Shown here: positions 12,430 to 23,852 of the stretch, piece after piece | How the letters are laid out: each line of letters begins with the position of its first letter | Numbering within the stretch: the stretch's first letter is position 1 | Assembly (NCBI GenBank): GCA_965112735.1 | Contig: OZ218952.1 | Coordinates: 1,364,001 to 1,428,000, forward strand | DNA length: 64,000 bases | From: Phaeosaccion multiseriatum | Taxonomy: Eukaryota; Ochrophyta, other classes | Direction of reading: 5' to 3' | Notes under the pieces: model-generated | Database searches by the model: none | What the model was told of the DNA's origin: nothing | What the model saw: only the letters and a program-made list of their open reading frames with translations | Translations under genes and position numbers: made by a program

Positions 12430-14362
12430 CACACACACACGCACACACACACAAACACATACACACACACCCAGGTGCACATCAAGAACGCTCTGAAGTT
12501 CGGTGTGCGGCCCGTGGTGGCTGTGAACATGTTCGCCACAGACACCTCCGCTGAGATCGAGCTTGTCAAGGAGCAGGTGAGGAGGAGGAGGAGGAGGAGG
12601 AGGAGGAGGAGGAGAGGAGGAGGACGAACCTTAGCAGCCTTGGGTATAACACATTGGGTACTAACCAACCTTGCGTATTCCCCGGGTTCTTACCCTGCCC
12701 CCTGCTCCTGCCCCTGACCTCTGAGTCCGACCCTTTCCTTTGACTCTGACTCTTCCGCTAACCCCCACCCTGCCCCCTGCTCCTGCCCCTGACCTCTGAC
12801 CCCGGACTCTGCCCCCTCACCCCTCGCCCCTCACCCTGACCGTGAACCTCACTCTCACTCTCATCCTCACCCCTAACCCCTTTCCCCTCACCCTCACACT
12901 CGCCCTCCACCTCAGGCTCTCCAAGCAGGGGCCTACAAGGCGGTTCAGTCCAATCATTGGGCACAGGGCGGAGCGGGAGCGGTGGAGCTCGCCAAGGCCG
13001 TGGTGGGGTGCTGTGAGGTGTCCCGCGCGGACGAGGCGAGCAGCTTCAACTTTCTGTATCCCCTCGACATACCCATCAAAGCTAAGGTTAGTGGGTGGGT
13101 GGGTTATATCAATGAATGGGTGGGTGGGTGGGTGTGTGGATGTGCTCTCTCTCTCTCTCTTCTTTGTCTCGAATATGGGACGGATTTTTCGGCAACTCAC
13201 TCTTCGCCTTTACATTGGCGCTGTGTTCGCCCTTGTCCTCCTCATTTCGCTCTCCATCTCTCCTTGTGTCTCTGTTCCTCTCTCTCCCTCCGTCCCTCCC
13301 TCCCTCCCTCTCCTCTATTACTCTCCCACTCTCCCTCTCTCCCTCTCTTCCCCTCTCCCTCTCTCTGTGCCGTGTGTGTGTGTGTGTGTGTGTGTGTGCC
13401 CCCTGCTGCAGATGGATGCGGTGTGCCAGAAAGTGTACGGGGCGGCGAGCGTGTCTTACAGTGAAGTGGCAGAGGCGAAGATCGAAGCCTACACCAAAGC
13501 AGGGTGCGTTGATGCCTTGAGGGGGGCAAGTGGCATGCGCGAGGAGAGGCAGACAGGCAGACATACGGGCACAGAAACAGGCAGGCGTATGGGCAGACCG
13601 ACAAGCAGGCATATGGGCTCGCTATTTTTACCTCACCCATTCGTACTCTCTCTCTCTTAGTCTTTGGTTTGTGATGGTCAAACATGTCTTACATTACCTA
13701 CCTACCAAAGTATCTACTTACCTACATACCGTTATACCTACCTTCCACCTACCTACCTACCTATCCATCCACCTACCCACCTAACCACCTGCGTACCTAC
13801 CTACCTACGTATCTACTCACTTACCTACTTACCCACGTACTCATATCTACCCACTGACCTACCTATCTACATGGGCCTCCCCCTCCACCTCCTCCCCAGG
13901 TACGACAAGCTGCCTGTGTGCATCGCCAAGACTCAGTACTCCCTGAGCTGCGACCCCAGCGCCAAGGGAGCGCCCAAAGACTTCGTAGTGGAGGTGGGTG
14001 TGTTGCCTGGCTTGTGATATGTGCCTCTCTCTTTTCCTTCTCCTTCCCGTCTTGTGCGCCACTGCATGTGCTTGTGCTTGGGTCTGTACTTACTTGACAC
14101 GTAACTGTTCTGTTGTGATGTGTGCGTGGGTGCCTCTGCGTACTCGCTCTCTCTTTCTTTCTCTCTCCCTCTCTGTCCATTCCATAACTCAATGTGTGTG
14201 TGTGTGTGTGTGTAGGTACGGGACGTGCGCGCGTCTGTGGGGGCGGGCTTCATCTACATGCTGGCGGGAGACATCAACACCATCCCGGGCCTACCCACCC
14301 GGCCGGGCTTCTACGATGTCGACTTCGACTTTGAAAGTCGACGAGTGGTGGGGCTCTTTTGA
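7830..14362 (+). CDS. Formate-tetrahydrofolate ligase (10-formyl-THF synthetase), monofunctional
   Basis: ATP-dependent ligation of formate to tetrahydrofolate, feeding 10-formyl-THF into purine and one-carbon metabolism. Exons: 7830-7832 (ATG only, inferred), 8066-8125, 8329-8424, 8628-8691, 8987-9102, 9623-9644, 9912-10309, 10723-10845, 11082-11174, 11366-11445, 11751-11836, 12055-12245, 12475-12576, 12916-13086, 13412-13503, 13900-13993, 14216-14362. Phases close exactly, giving 645 residues, near the usual length of about 560-640. Family landmarks are present: [10 protein letters not shown] at the N-terminus, nucleotide-binding [12 protein letters not shown] (about 78-89), [32 protein letters not shown] and the C-terminal [17 protein letters not shown]. 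There is no fused dehydrogenase/cyclohydrolase as in animal C1-THF synthase, so it is the plant- or bacteria-like single-domain form. No targeting peptide is visible, suggesting cytosol. The first exon is the only weak point; another leader exon could exist. Confidence 0.93.
9144..9380. repeat. TGTC/CT-rich intronic microsatellite
   Basis: A (TGTC)n run followed by a long CT-rich tract on the sense strand, inside the FTHFS intron 9103-9622. The sense polarity is typical of introns of this gene. Confidence 0.85.
10905..10995. repeat. (GGGA)n intronic microsatellite
   Basis: Tetranucleotide GGGA array with GAGA interruptions inside the FTHFS intron 10846-11081. It is the same unit as the array at the left edge of the window. 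Confidence 0.9.
11837..12013 (+). repeat. (GTGA)n array starting at a 5' splice site
   Basis: The FTHFS intron opens with its donor GTGAGT and continues as a GTGA/GAGT tetranucleotide array for about 170 bp with ACTG interruptions. Because it is in register with the donor, each unit recreates a GTGAGT consensus 4 nt further on. Confidence 0.9.
12361..12470. repeat. (CA)n intronic microsatellite
   Basis: Long CA tract with a few CG variants, ending at the 3' splice site (CCAG, 12474) of FTHFS exon 13. Confidence 0.95.
13688..13872. repeat. (CCTA)n degenerate intronic microsatellite
   Basis: Imperfect CCTA tetranucleotide array in the FTHFS intron 13504-13899, with substitutions in many units, indicating age. 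Confidence 0.85.
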
Positions 14363-14968
14363 GCAGTCTGACCACGCACGCGCACACGACGGGTTGGAAA
14401 CCTTGGATATTACCGGTGGCAGACAGACTTGATGGGGTTCTTTGTTACTTTAAAGGAGCGAGCAGCAGCGTGTAGGGGAGGCGCTGGCCTGGGGTTGTGC
14501 TGATCTCGGGCCTCACAGGCCATATAGGGGCGCGGGAGAGAATGCACAGATATATGGACGACTATAGACACACTTCCTTCCTAATTAAGTAGATAGACTT
14601 ATATAACCACACTATACGCATGATACATTGCACATCCTCCTGGAGCTGGCCGAGCCCACCCCCCCCTCCCCTCCTGGATTAATGTGATGGACTGGGGCGC
14701 GTGGGTGAAGGAAGGGATGGAACCAGGCCGGCTGGCGCCGGCCAGAACCAGGAACCAGGGTCGCTCAGAACCATGTCAGGGGCCGAAAAGAAGGAAGGAA
14801 GGAAGGAAGGAAGGAAGGAAGGAAGGAAGGAAGGAAGGAAAGAAGATATGGAAATTGGCCGCCATCTGTGACCCCGCGTCTATCACCACCATCCTAGCTA
14901 ATCTTATCCTCATAGCCACCCGCCCCAAAAAACAACCGAGCGCAACGGCAAGAAGGCTATATGGATCA
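14363..14968. other. Intergenic region between FTHFS and TruA genes
   Basis: No supported gene. It contains the FTHFS 3' flank, AT-richer sequence at 14570-14640, and a (GGAA)n array of about 13 units at 14788-14840. An in-frame extension of the TruA ORF runs back to 14684 through the array, but coding there is unlikely. Confidence 0.55.
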
Positions 14969-17900
14969 ATGCAGAAGATGAGAACTTCGGTGGCTGCAGG
15001 AGTCCTCGTCTTCCCTGCTTCGGCGGCTTTGGCGGCTCTTGCTAGAGGTGGGGCAACAGTTGCATCCCAACCTTCGCTCAAGCGAGACTGGCGTGGCTGC
15101 TTCATTCATCTACAGGGAGCGGGAGGGCGCTATTGCTCTAGTATTGCTAGCAGAGGGTGGAACGCGGACCGAGCAGGAGGGCAAAAAGCTATTGCTGCAG
15201 GGCAGTCTCTGAGAGGCCTGCACATACCCATGGCGACAGGGGCATCATCACCAGCAGGAGAAGGAGGGGGAGTACTACAAGTAGGAGGAGTGGAAACTCG
15301 AAGACGAGTAGGAGTAGCCCAAGGAAGGGGCCATGGGTCGCTGTTGGGGGAACTGGGGGGGGGCGAAGATGCGGCTCGAGGAAAAGGCAGGGGAGGAGAA
15401 GCAGCTGCTGCCGCTGCCGTCGGGGAGGCTGGCGCTGCGGAAGGCGCTCGAGGACGCCTCAAAGATGACGAAAGGAGTACTATCACTGTGGACAGTAGCA
15501 GTATTAGCAGTGACCGCAGTGTGGAGGGCGTATTAGAAGGAGAAGCAGGTGGAGATGAAGAAGGAGAGGCAGAGGCAGAGCAACCACCCCGTTACATCCA
15601 AAAGAAAGGAGCTTCGCAGAGAAGGCGGGAGAAGAGGATGCGTCGGATGGTGTTGATACAGAAGGGCAAGGGGCGCCAAGACGGTACGGAAGACTCGGGC
15701 CACAGTCTCAGCCCGGGGAGGCCCGACGAAGTGAAGGAGGATAGGAAGAACATCTTCCAGCGCTTGCGGGCTGGAGAGATGGTACGTTTCGTCAGCAAGG
15801 TGATGTATGATGGGACAGGCTTCAGTGGATTCCAGGTGCAGCTTGGGAAGGTCCCGTTCCGGACGGTGCAGGGGGAGATTGAGGGAGCGCTCAGTAGGAG
15901 ATTCCAAAGACAGGTATGGATGTCTCTCTGGCTACAATTACCATTTGTAGCAGTGAGAGCGAGAGAGAGAGAGGCAGAGGAGGTGGCGGGGGAGGGAGGG
16001 GGTGCAAAGAACGTGCTGGCGCAGGAGGGAGGCAGGACTGGCAAGTGCAGTGCAAAGCAGCGCGGGGTGGGGCGGGCTCAGGAAGACGCCGTCTGACTCG
16101 ACTTTCGTCATGCTGCCTGCCATTTCCCCTCAACCCCTCCCCTCTGGGCTGTGCTGTGTCTCGGCTGCTGCTGCGGTTGCTATTGTGGTGCTCTTGGCAT
16201 TGGGCATGTGCTGCATATGCGGCACCCCAAACAACGATACTTGGGCACCCCAAATAACAACAGGTACCCATCATGTCAGCAGGGCGGACAGACGGAGGTA
16301 AGGGAGGAGCGTCTCAGGGAAGCACCCACTGATGTCAGCGTCCGAGTCAGAGAATCAGAATCAGACCTCGACACTCGCGGTACTCTCACCACATAGAGCT
16401 TTGAGTGGTTCCCACGCCACCCTCCCCCCAATCTGCTGCGGTTCTTTCCCTTGCCTTACTCTGTCTTGGCGCTGCTGCTACTGCTACTGTGTCACCAACC
16501 GCTGCTGTATCACCAACTCCCCCTGGTTGATGGATTTATTGACTGATGGATTGGTAGGTGTGCATGCAAGGGGGCAAGTGTTCCATCTCGACCTGTCCCC
16601 GAGCGAAGGGGCGGACCTTCCCAAGCTCAGCCATCAGCTCAATCGCATGATGCCAGAGGTAAGCACTGCCCCCTCTATTGCTGCTATTCCTCCTCGTCCT
16701 CCTCCTCCTCCTCCTCCCACTCCTCCTCCTCCTCCTCCTCCTCCTGCTGCTGCTGCTGCTGCTGCTCCTCCTCCTCCTCCTGCTCTTGCTCTTGCTTGCT
16801 CCACTTGTGCTCCCCTTTACCCTTTGTACCCCCCCTCACCACTCCTATCCCCACCCCCCCCCCTTCCTCCTCTTTCAGGACGTGCGGGTGCTTGACTTCA
16901 GCCCCGCACCCATCGGGAACGCTTATCAGCAGGAGAAGGGCCTTCCGTGGAATGCCAATCTCAATTCCGTGGGGAAGCTGTACATGTAAGGGGTCACTCC
17001 CTCGGAAGCTTCAGGCAGGCGGGCAGAGAGGCAGGCAATCAGGCAGTCAGACAGGCAGGCAGGCAGGAAGAGAGGCAGGTAGTCAGCCAGGCAGATAGGT
17101 AGGCAGTCAGTCAGTCAGTCAGTCAGTCAGTCAGTCAGAAGCCTCAAGCAGAGATGTTTTTGGTTTTTGGTGTCTTCCGTCACAGACGACCCCTAAACCC
17201 CGCAGCTTCTGTATCACCAACTGCTGCCCCTCCGCCTATCACCTATCCCACTCCCCCCACAGCTATCGCCTATTCTTTGGAAAGGTGCAGAACCCTTTGG
17301 ACCGAATCACACGCTGGCACTGGCCCCTAGGTAAGTGTAATTGTGTGTGTGTATGTGTGTGTGTGTGTGTAAGTGTGCGTGTATATGTGTACCAGCCACC
17401 AATCAACTTGACCTCCACCACAATACAATGTTATCCACCCAAGCTTCCACAGCATCTATCAATGTGGCGTCCTCTGATTCTCTCCCGCTCTCTCTCTCTG
17501 CCCTCTCTCTCCGTCTCTGTCTCTCTCTCCCCTCTCTCTCCTCGCCTCTCTCCCCTCTCTCTCCTCGCCTCTTTCCCGGTCTGTGTCTCTTTTTCGCCTC
17601 TCTCTCTCTCAGCACTGGACTTGGAGCTGTTCGAGCAAGCGGCAATGCTCTTCAAAGGAGAGCACAATTTCGCGGGATTTGCGAATGAGGTGAGCAGCAA
17701 AAGAGTAAGAGCAACAGCACCAGCAAAGGCAAGAGCAAGAGGGAAGCCCGGCAAAGCCCACAGTGGGCCTTCCTTTGTGCTTTTATGCATTCTGGCCCGG
17801 GGGGGGCGGGATGAGCTAGCGCCCTTCTGATCCGGTTTCGAGCTTCTTCTTCTCCCAGTCTTCCTCTCTTCCCCTTTCTCTCCTTCCCCTTCTCTCCCTC

Positions 17901-18884
17901 CCCTCCCTCCCTCCCCTCTCTCCCCCTCTCTCTCGCACACGCTCACCTCTCTTCCTCTCTTGGTCTCCCCATCTGCCTCCTCTGCCCTCCTCCTCCTCCT
18001 CCTCCTCCTCCTCCTCCTCTGTCCTCTTTCTCCTCCTCCTCCTCCTCCCTCCCTCCCCCCTCCTCTCTCTTGACTGCAGATCGAGCGCAAAGAGCGTGGC
18101 CTGAGGGAGCTGGGCGTAATCACAGATGCCAAACCGCTGGACACCGTCCGCAACGTCCATGAGATCAAGGTTGTGGACGAGGGGCTCGGCAACTACCGCG
18201 TGGAGGTGCGCCTCAACGGAGCACTGTATAAGATGATTCGGAACATGATCGGGGCGATGCTGGCAGGTGAGAGAGGAGAGAGGAGGGGGGGGTGGGAGGG
18301 AGAGAGATATAGTAGACAGAGAGAGAAGGGAGAGAAAAAAAGAGCGGAGATGTGGAGAGGGAACGAAAAGGCCGTACGAGAACTTGCCCCCCGACGCTGC
18401 GGGCGCGGGGTGGATTCAGAGATGGAGGGCTTTCTGGGGAAGAGGACAGAGGAGCTGACATGGTGCCCCATCTTATGATCTCTCTTTCTGGCTGTGACCA
18501 CCCTAACTTGCTCCGTCGGCTTTCGCTCGATCTCTCTTTTTCTTGCGGGCTTGTCGGTTTATCTGTCACTCTTTCTATCCGTCTCCCTCTCTCACCCCCT
18601 CTCCCTCTTCTTCCCTCCCCCTCCTCTCTCTCTCTCTCTCTCTCGCCTCCTCTCCCTCTGCGCCTCCCCCTCTCTCTCTCCCTCTCCCCCTATGACCCGC
18701 TCTCTCTCCATTGCCCTCTTGGGCCGCTGGATGCTTCTCTCGTACCGTAGTGGCCGATGGTCGCATGGAAATGGAGGAGCTAGCTCGTGCCATTGAGACA
18801 GGACAGAGGCCTTCCGTGAAATTCAAGCCGGCGGACCCTCATGGACTTACTCTCGAGCAAGTATTTTATGAGGACTATGAATGA
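14969..18884 (+). CDS. tRNA pseudouridine synthase, TruA family
   Basis: Converts specific uridines in the tRNA anticodon arm to pseudouridine. Exons: 14969-15913, 16264-16297, 16558-16658, 16879-16985, 17263-17330, 17613-17689, 18080-18266, 18751-18884; all GT-AG and phase-consistent, 550 residues. The catalytic domain starts near residue 270 with KVMYDGTGFSGFQVQ and TVQGEIEGAL. The catalytic-Asp motif is assembled from exons 2 and 3 as SAGRTDGGVHARGQV (Asp about 325), with Gly where most members have Ala. YRLFFGKVQNPLDR, GEHNFAGF, LYKMIRNMIGAML and the C-terminal GLTLEQVFYEDYE all fit TruA. The first 260 residues are an extra low-complexity extension; MQKMRTSVAAGVLVFPASAA could direct the protein to an organelle. 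Start chosen after the (GGAA)n array; an upstream in-frame ATG at 14684 would read through it. Confidence 0.9.
16684..16795. repeat. (CTC)n/(CTG)n intronic repeat
   Basis: Trinucleotide CTC/CTG tract in the TruA intron 16659-16878, pyrimidine-rich on the sense strand ahead of the acceptor. Confidence 0.9.
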
Positions 18885-19679
18885 GGGAGCAAGGCCACAG
18901 AACGTCGCAGCTGAGTGAGGGAGGAGGGAGGATCGAGGTCGGTCGCACGCCGAGTGAGTGAGGCAGGAGGGTCGCAAGCTGAGTGAGGGAGAGAGGAGGG
19001 TCACACTGAGTGAGTTGCCAGTGTGGGGTGGGGGGTGATGATGCTGGGCCTCTTTTCACCTCCTCTTTTGAGGGGGGCGGCGGGGGCGGGTATTATTGCA
19101 GGGAGGGCATGAGAGAAGTCACAACATTAATTTACATTGATGATAAGATTTTACACACGCTCCCTGCACCTCAGCCAGAGGCTTGTCCGATGACGGACGG
19201 ACCCACTCGACATGGCACCGCATCCGAACAGGACTCAATGTGCGGGCACGGCAACAGCCGCCCCCGATTAGGCCGTTGCCGTCCTCAAGGTGCACAGGCT
19301 GACACTTGCTTGTCTCCACATGACCACCCTGTGGTCTCCCTACTTGACTGCCTCCCCATCCCGTGCGACGGGACCGTAGCGTCAGCGTGCCCTCCTCTGC
19401 CCCAGGGGTGCCCCTCCTTCTTTCCTCCGTGACGCCTCACGGTCGAAGCAGGAACAGGAGTGGAGGGGGTCCAATGCGTGAATGCCCCCCATCAGGCTCA
19501 AAGACCCTGATCGCTCAGCCCCAGCCGTCGCAGGTCATTCGGCACGGGGCCCCTTCCTCTGCCAAGCTCAGCGTCGCCCCCCTGTGACCCACACGATACC
19601 CTTTCGGACCCCCTCCCTCCCTCTGCCGAGCACACCTGCAACCCTCTCGGTTGGGCAGACGTTCCCTGTTCATCAGTAG
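18885..19679. other. Convergent 3' intergenic region
   Basis: Lies between the 3' ends of the TruA (+) and ankyrin (-) genes. Short ORFs here (for example 19010-19432 +) show no recognisable domain and no coding pattern. It presumably holds both 3' UTRs. A repeated GAGTGAG-type sequence runs from 18910 to 19015. Confidence 0.55.
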
Positions 19680-21086
19680 CTAAAGTGATGATGGGCCGTT
19701 GGTTGTTCGGCCCATTTCCAAAGCCACCTCGAGCATAGTCTCAGAGTGAACGTCCCTCTCCTGCGGCGGTACGCCCCTCTGCTTGCCAAAGGTGGGGTCG
19801 GTTACGCGCATCAGGTCCAGGGCAGTCTGCGATGCAAAGTGCTCCCTTGCTGCGGCGAGGAGGATCTGCTGGATCTCTTCGGCTATAGGGTAAGCACCAT
19901 TCTGCTGTACGCAGGCCAGGGCAATGTCCACCGAGGCTCCGGCGCAGAGGAGCTGCTGAACCATCCCATGTTGGCCACCCATGATGGCGGCGAGTAATGG
20001 GGTAGACCCACTCGTGGCCAACACATCACATGGACACCCTGCGTCGAGAAGACGGGCCACCACTGCCCCGTGCCCATAGCGAGCAGCAAAGTGAAGAGGA
20101 GTGAAGCCATCGCTGCTCCCCGCAAAATCCACCTTCGCACCAGCACGGAGAAGCCGCCTCACTATTTCATCGTGGCCTCTGATAGAGGCGAGTACGAGAG
20201 GAGTCCAGCCCTCGCCAGTCATCGCGTCCACTCCGGCACCAGCTGACAGCAGCTTGTCCAGTACCGCTGCCTGCGCAGCATTCGCAGCGGAGTGCAGCGG
20301 ACTGCCTCCGGTTATGTCGCCTTCATCGAGGAGTGCGCCTGCTGAGATGAGGCGATGCACCACTAACACGTGACCCGCCTGAGACGCGATACAAAGCGGA
20401 GTGCATCGATCCACCTCGTCCATTAAGTTCACATTCGCCTTGGCCGAAAGAAGTGCCCCCACCACTGCAGCATGCCCTCGTGCAGAAGCTATAAAGAGCG
20501 GAGTGCTTCTCTCAGATAACGGAGTGCTTCTCTGAGATAAGGGAGTGCTTCTCCGAGATAACGAATGCACACTGGCGCTGGCCGAAAGAAGCGCCTCCAC
20601 AACTGAGAGAAATCCTTCCTCAGAAGCGATAAAGAGCGGAGTGAGCCCCATACCATCCGCCTGATCCACACTCGCTCCAGCTGAGACGAGAATATCCACA
20701 TAGTGTGCTCGACCCATCTCCGCCGCCATGGTCATCGCGGTACATCCAGTCGTATGTATCGGTTTGTCCAGGCGTGCTTTGCCCGTCTTTGAGACGAGTT
20801 TCGCCACCATCGCCTTGACCTCTGCTGGAGCCGCACCCATCATCATGGCCTCACCAAGTCGCACCCCCTCCTGTGCAGACCAGGGCAAGGAGGGAGGCCC
20901 GGGAGGCCGTGAGCTTTCGCCTTGACCCGAGGGTAGGGCGCCAGGACCAATGGATACCAAGCGTGACGAACATGGAGTGGGCATATACGAGAGGGAAATA
21001 GGCTGGGCCTCAAGGCGAAGGGCCGGGGCTGGGGGCTGTGCCCCCAGAAGAGATCTTACCTCAATGTCTAAAGCCGCCTCCGCCAT
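19680..21086 (-). CDS. Ankyrin-repeat protein
   Basis: Intronless 468-residue protein. From about residue 105 to 390 there are roughly eight ankyrin repeats of 33 residues, shown by recurring GxTPLxxAxxxGH...VVxxLLxAGAxVD patterns, for example GLTPLFIASEEGFLSVVEAL, CTPLCIASQAGH and GFTPLHFAARYGHGAVVARL. Ankyrin arrays mediate protein-protein contacts; no second catalytic or membrane domain is present, so a specific role cannot be given. Between repeats 2 and 3 sits a triplicated 8-residue insert (RSTPLSQ/ERSTPL) coded by a 24-bp tandem repeat near 20497-20570. A decayed relative lies at 50.1-50.9 kb. The 5' end faces the dehydrogenase gene across 222 bp, suggesting a shared bidirectional promoter. 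Confidence 0.88.
   Translation of the reverse strand: MAEAALDIEVRSLLGAQPPAPALRLEAQPISLSYMPTPCSSRLVSIGPGALPSGQGESSRPPGPPSLPWSAQEGVRLGEAMMMGAAPAEVKAMVAKLVSKTGKARLDKPIHTTGCTAMTMAAEMGRAHYVDILVSAGASVDQADGMGLTPLFIASEEGFLSVVEALLSASASVHSLSRRSTPLSQRSTPLSERSTPLFIASARGHAAVVGALLSAKANVNLMDEVDRCTPLCIASQAGHVLVVHRLISAGALLDEGDITGGSPLHSAANAAQAAVLDKLLSAGAGVDAMTGEGWTPLVLASIRGHDEIVRRLLRAGAKVDFAGSSDGFTPLHFAARYGHGAVVARLLDAGCPCDVLATSGSTPLLAAIMGGQHGMVQQLLCAGASVDIALACVQQNGAYPIAEEIQQILLAAAREHFASQTALDLMRVTDPTFGKQRGVPPQERDVHSETMLEVALEMGRTTNGPSSL
20497..20570 (-). repeat. 24-bp tandem repeat inside ankyrin gene
   Basis: Three in-frame copies of a 24-bp unit coding for a Ser-Arg-Arg-Ser-Thr-Pro-Leu-type octapeptide. It lengthens the loop between two ankyrin repeats without disrupting the frame, and looks like a partial duplication of the TPL signature that opens an ankyrin repeat. 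Confidence 0.8.
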
Positions 21087-21308
21087 AATTAGTAGCTCCT
21101 CACTCGGCCACTGTCTCCTCAGAAGTTGAAAAAATCACAGAGTAAGCAGCTGAAAGAGCACGCAGCTTCGAGCGAACTGTGGTACCGCTTTACAGGTGGA
21201 AGGGGGCAACGAAAAAGGGGAAAACGGGAGCATTTTTGAAGTCAACGATTGGGTGCGTTCTGACAATCTCCCTCCCTTCCTATCCCCTTCCATCCCCAAT
21301 CGTACGCA
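21087..21308. promoter_or_regulatory. Divergent promoter region, ankyrin / polyol dehydrogenase
   Basis: 222 bp between two divergently transcribed start codons. No clear TATA box seen. Assignment is from gene orientation only. Confidence 0.45.
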
Positions 21309-23544
21309 ATGCTGGGAAAGGCGTTCATTCCCGAGCTGGTGGGAGAGGCTGTGGACCTCTACCGCGAGAGCTACCAGCGTTTCCGCCTCGGGAAGGCGGG
21401 GGGGGCCAAAGGCGAGGTGGTGGAGGAGGTGCGGGTCCGTCTCGATCATTCGCAGAGCAGTAAAACAGGAGGAGAGGAAGAGAGAAGAAGAGGAATCTGG
21501 TTCACTGCAGAGCGGAGCACAAAGAAAGCTTGCTTTAGCATGGATCACTCTTTAGCAGACTCCCTTTCTCCACTCGTTTGGTACATCTTGTGCGCTTTCT
21601 CCCTCTGATTTTTTTATTATGGTCTTGTTACTGCTGTCTGTTGCGTTGCTGCGCAGGGCCCGAGCTGTAGGAGCCCTAAATCGTCGAGGAAGGAGTCCAA
21701 ACAAGGCGAGCAAGAGTATGACGAGGGGGAGGAAGACGAAGACTTTTTTAAGGAGCTTGGCAACGGAAAGCAAGATGCAATCTACCAGGAAATCTTCAGA
21801 TGGAGACTGCAATACCGCATGCACAGGTGCGTCCAGCCAAAGAGAGGATAATCCTCGTGCCAGGCATGAATGGAAGGCGGGGAGAGGAGGGGGGGGGCTG
21901 CGGTGCTGCAAGTGGCGATTCAGAAACTTGCGCGCCACAACGGATGTCTCTCGGGGATGGGCTTGCTGCTTTCTGTTCGTGTGCGCCACCCACCCACCCA
22001 ACCATGCATATCAAGCGCACGCCAGGCGCAAGATCCCTTCTATGAGCACCGACCATCGGATTGCTGAGCGCCAAGAACGCCTCATTCCCGCTCGCGCACA
22101 CACATCATTCCCGCTCCATCCCTCCCTCTCGGCCTTCCTTCCTTCCTTCCTTCCTCGCCTTTCCGGCCCAACCCTACCCTTCCCTACCCCATCCTACCCT
22201 ACCCTGCCCTACCCTACCCTACCCTACCCTACCCTACCCTGCCCTACCCTACCCTACCCTACCCTACCCTACCCTACCCTACCCTACCCTACCCTACCCT
22301 ACCCTGCTCCTCCCCCCTCGCGGTACACAGGAAGGGTGCAGCACAGGGAGCCAAGGGAGAGATCTGGGACGTGGGTGCCAAGAAGATGGACCACAAGCAT
22401 CTGAACATGCTCCCTGTCATGCAGCTTGCATCCGAAGAGGCTGCCAAAGCCTCGGCGATGGAGGCCAAGGCGGACGGAGAGAAGCCGTCTCGGGTGAGGG
22501 AGGGAGGGAGGGAGGGAGGGAGGGAGGGAGGGAGCGATGGAGGGGGGGGAGAGACAGGGAGAGAGGGAGGGAATGAGAGAGCGAGTTGATGGAACCAGAT
22601 ACATAACTCGCGTATCATCCCGACGCTGATGGCCATGACAGTACCACCCCTATACTGTGCCACCGGATCCAATTGCTCACGATCCAATCCTCCTATTCTC
22701 TTTGTTTCTCTCTTGTTTTTCTCCCTCTCTCTCTGTGTGTGCGTATGTGTGTGTGCGTGCGTCCCTCCAATAGCCCCCCGGGCCGCACATCCACATTGGA
22801 GCAGGCAAGCTCGGCTTGGGCCTCGTGGTACCCTGCATTGAGAACAGCGGGGTCAGATTCTCCGTGCTGCAGAGGCCCTCCAGTAGCTGGGCACTTCTCA
22901 TCGATGGAGTGGTAAGTGTGCTGGTCATCTGCGTGGTCGCCAGTATGGACGTGCCCCAAGGGAGCTCAGGGGCACGGCAGCGGGACAGGAGGGGGGTCGG
23001 AAACTGCTTCTCCATGTGAAACACACGCAAGGGAAGGGAAAGGGGAAAGAGCAAAGGCAAGAAGTCCGTCTCGGAAACAGCGCAACCCTTCTTTCACTCC
23101 TTTTCGTCCTTCTGCCTCGCGTTTTGTGTCATGCCTTGTGTGTCTGTTCTGTCTGTCTCCTCTCTCTCCATCTCTCTCTGCTTCTCTCTTCTGTCTCTGT
23201 CTGTGTGTCTTGTCTCTCGCCTCTCTCTGTCTTTCGCCTCTCCCTCTCCCCTCTTACTCTCTGTCTGCCGGTGTCTCTCTTGTCTCTCCCTCTCTCCCTC
23301 TCTCTCACACACTCACTCCCCCCCTCCTCATCTCGCAGGGAGATGACACCGAAGCCCTCCAGAGTGCTTCTGTAACGCTCGTGGTGGGGGAAGAGAAGAA
23401 GAGCGTCATGTCTCTCGAGACGGAGAAAACAGTTTTCGCCCCCGAAGAAGGAGGTACGTACGGCCACCGGGCAGGAGTCAACACTGCGATTGCGATGTGG
23501 TGCCCTCTCTCATCCATGGCTCGGCCTGTCTTTCTTTCACTCCA

Positions 23545-23591
<47 letters not shown>

Positions 23592-23667
23592 TTCTATCAC
23601 TCCATCTGTTCGTGCGTCCGCCTGTGTTCGCGTCTGTCGTCTCTCTGCCTGCCTTTCTTTCTCTCGC

Positions 23668-23712
<45 letters not shown>

Positions 23713-23744
23713 GTCTGTCTCTCTGCCTGTTTATCTGTCTGTCT

Positions 23745-23794
<50 letters not shown>

Positions 23795-23819
23795 ATCTGT
23801 CTGTCTCTCTGTCTGTTTA

Positions 23820-23852
<33 letters not shown>

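Noticed and set aside
14684-14968. Upstream start for the TruA gene
   Set aside because: It would translate a (GGAA)n microsatellite as Lys-Glu-Gly-Arg repeats; ATG 14969 lies just after it.
22171-22309. True telomere
   Set aside because: The array is internal to a gene and the unit lacks the extra T residues of known telomere repeats.
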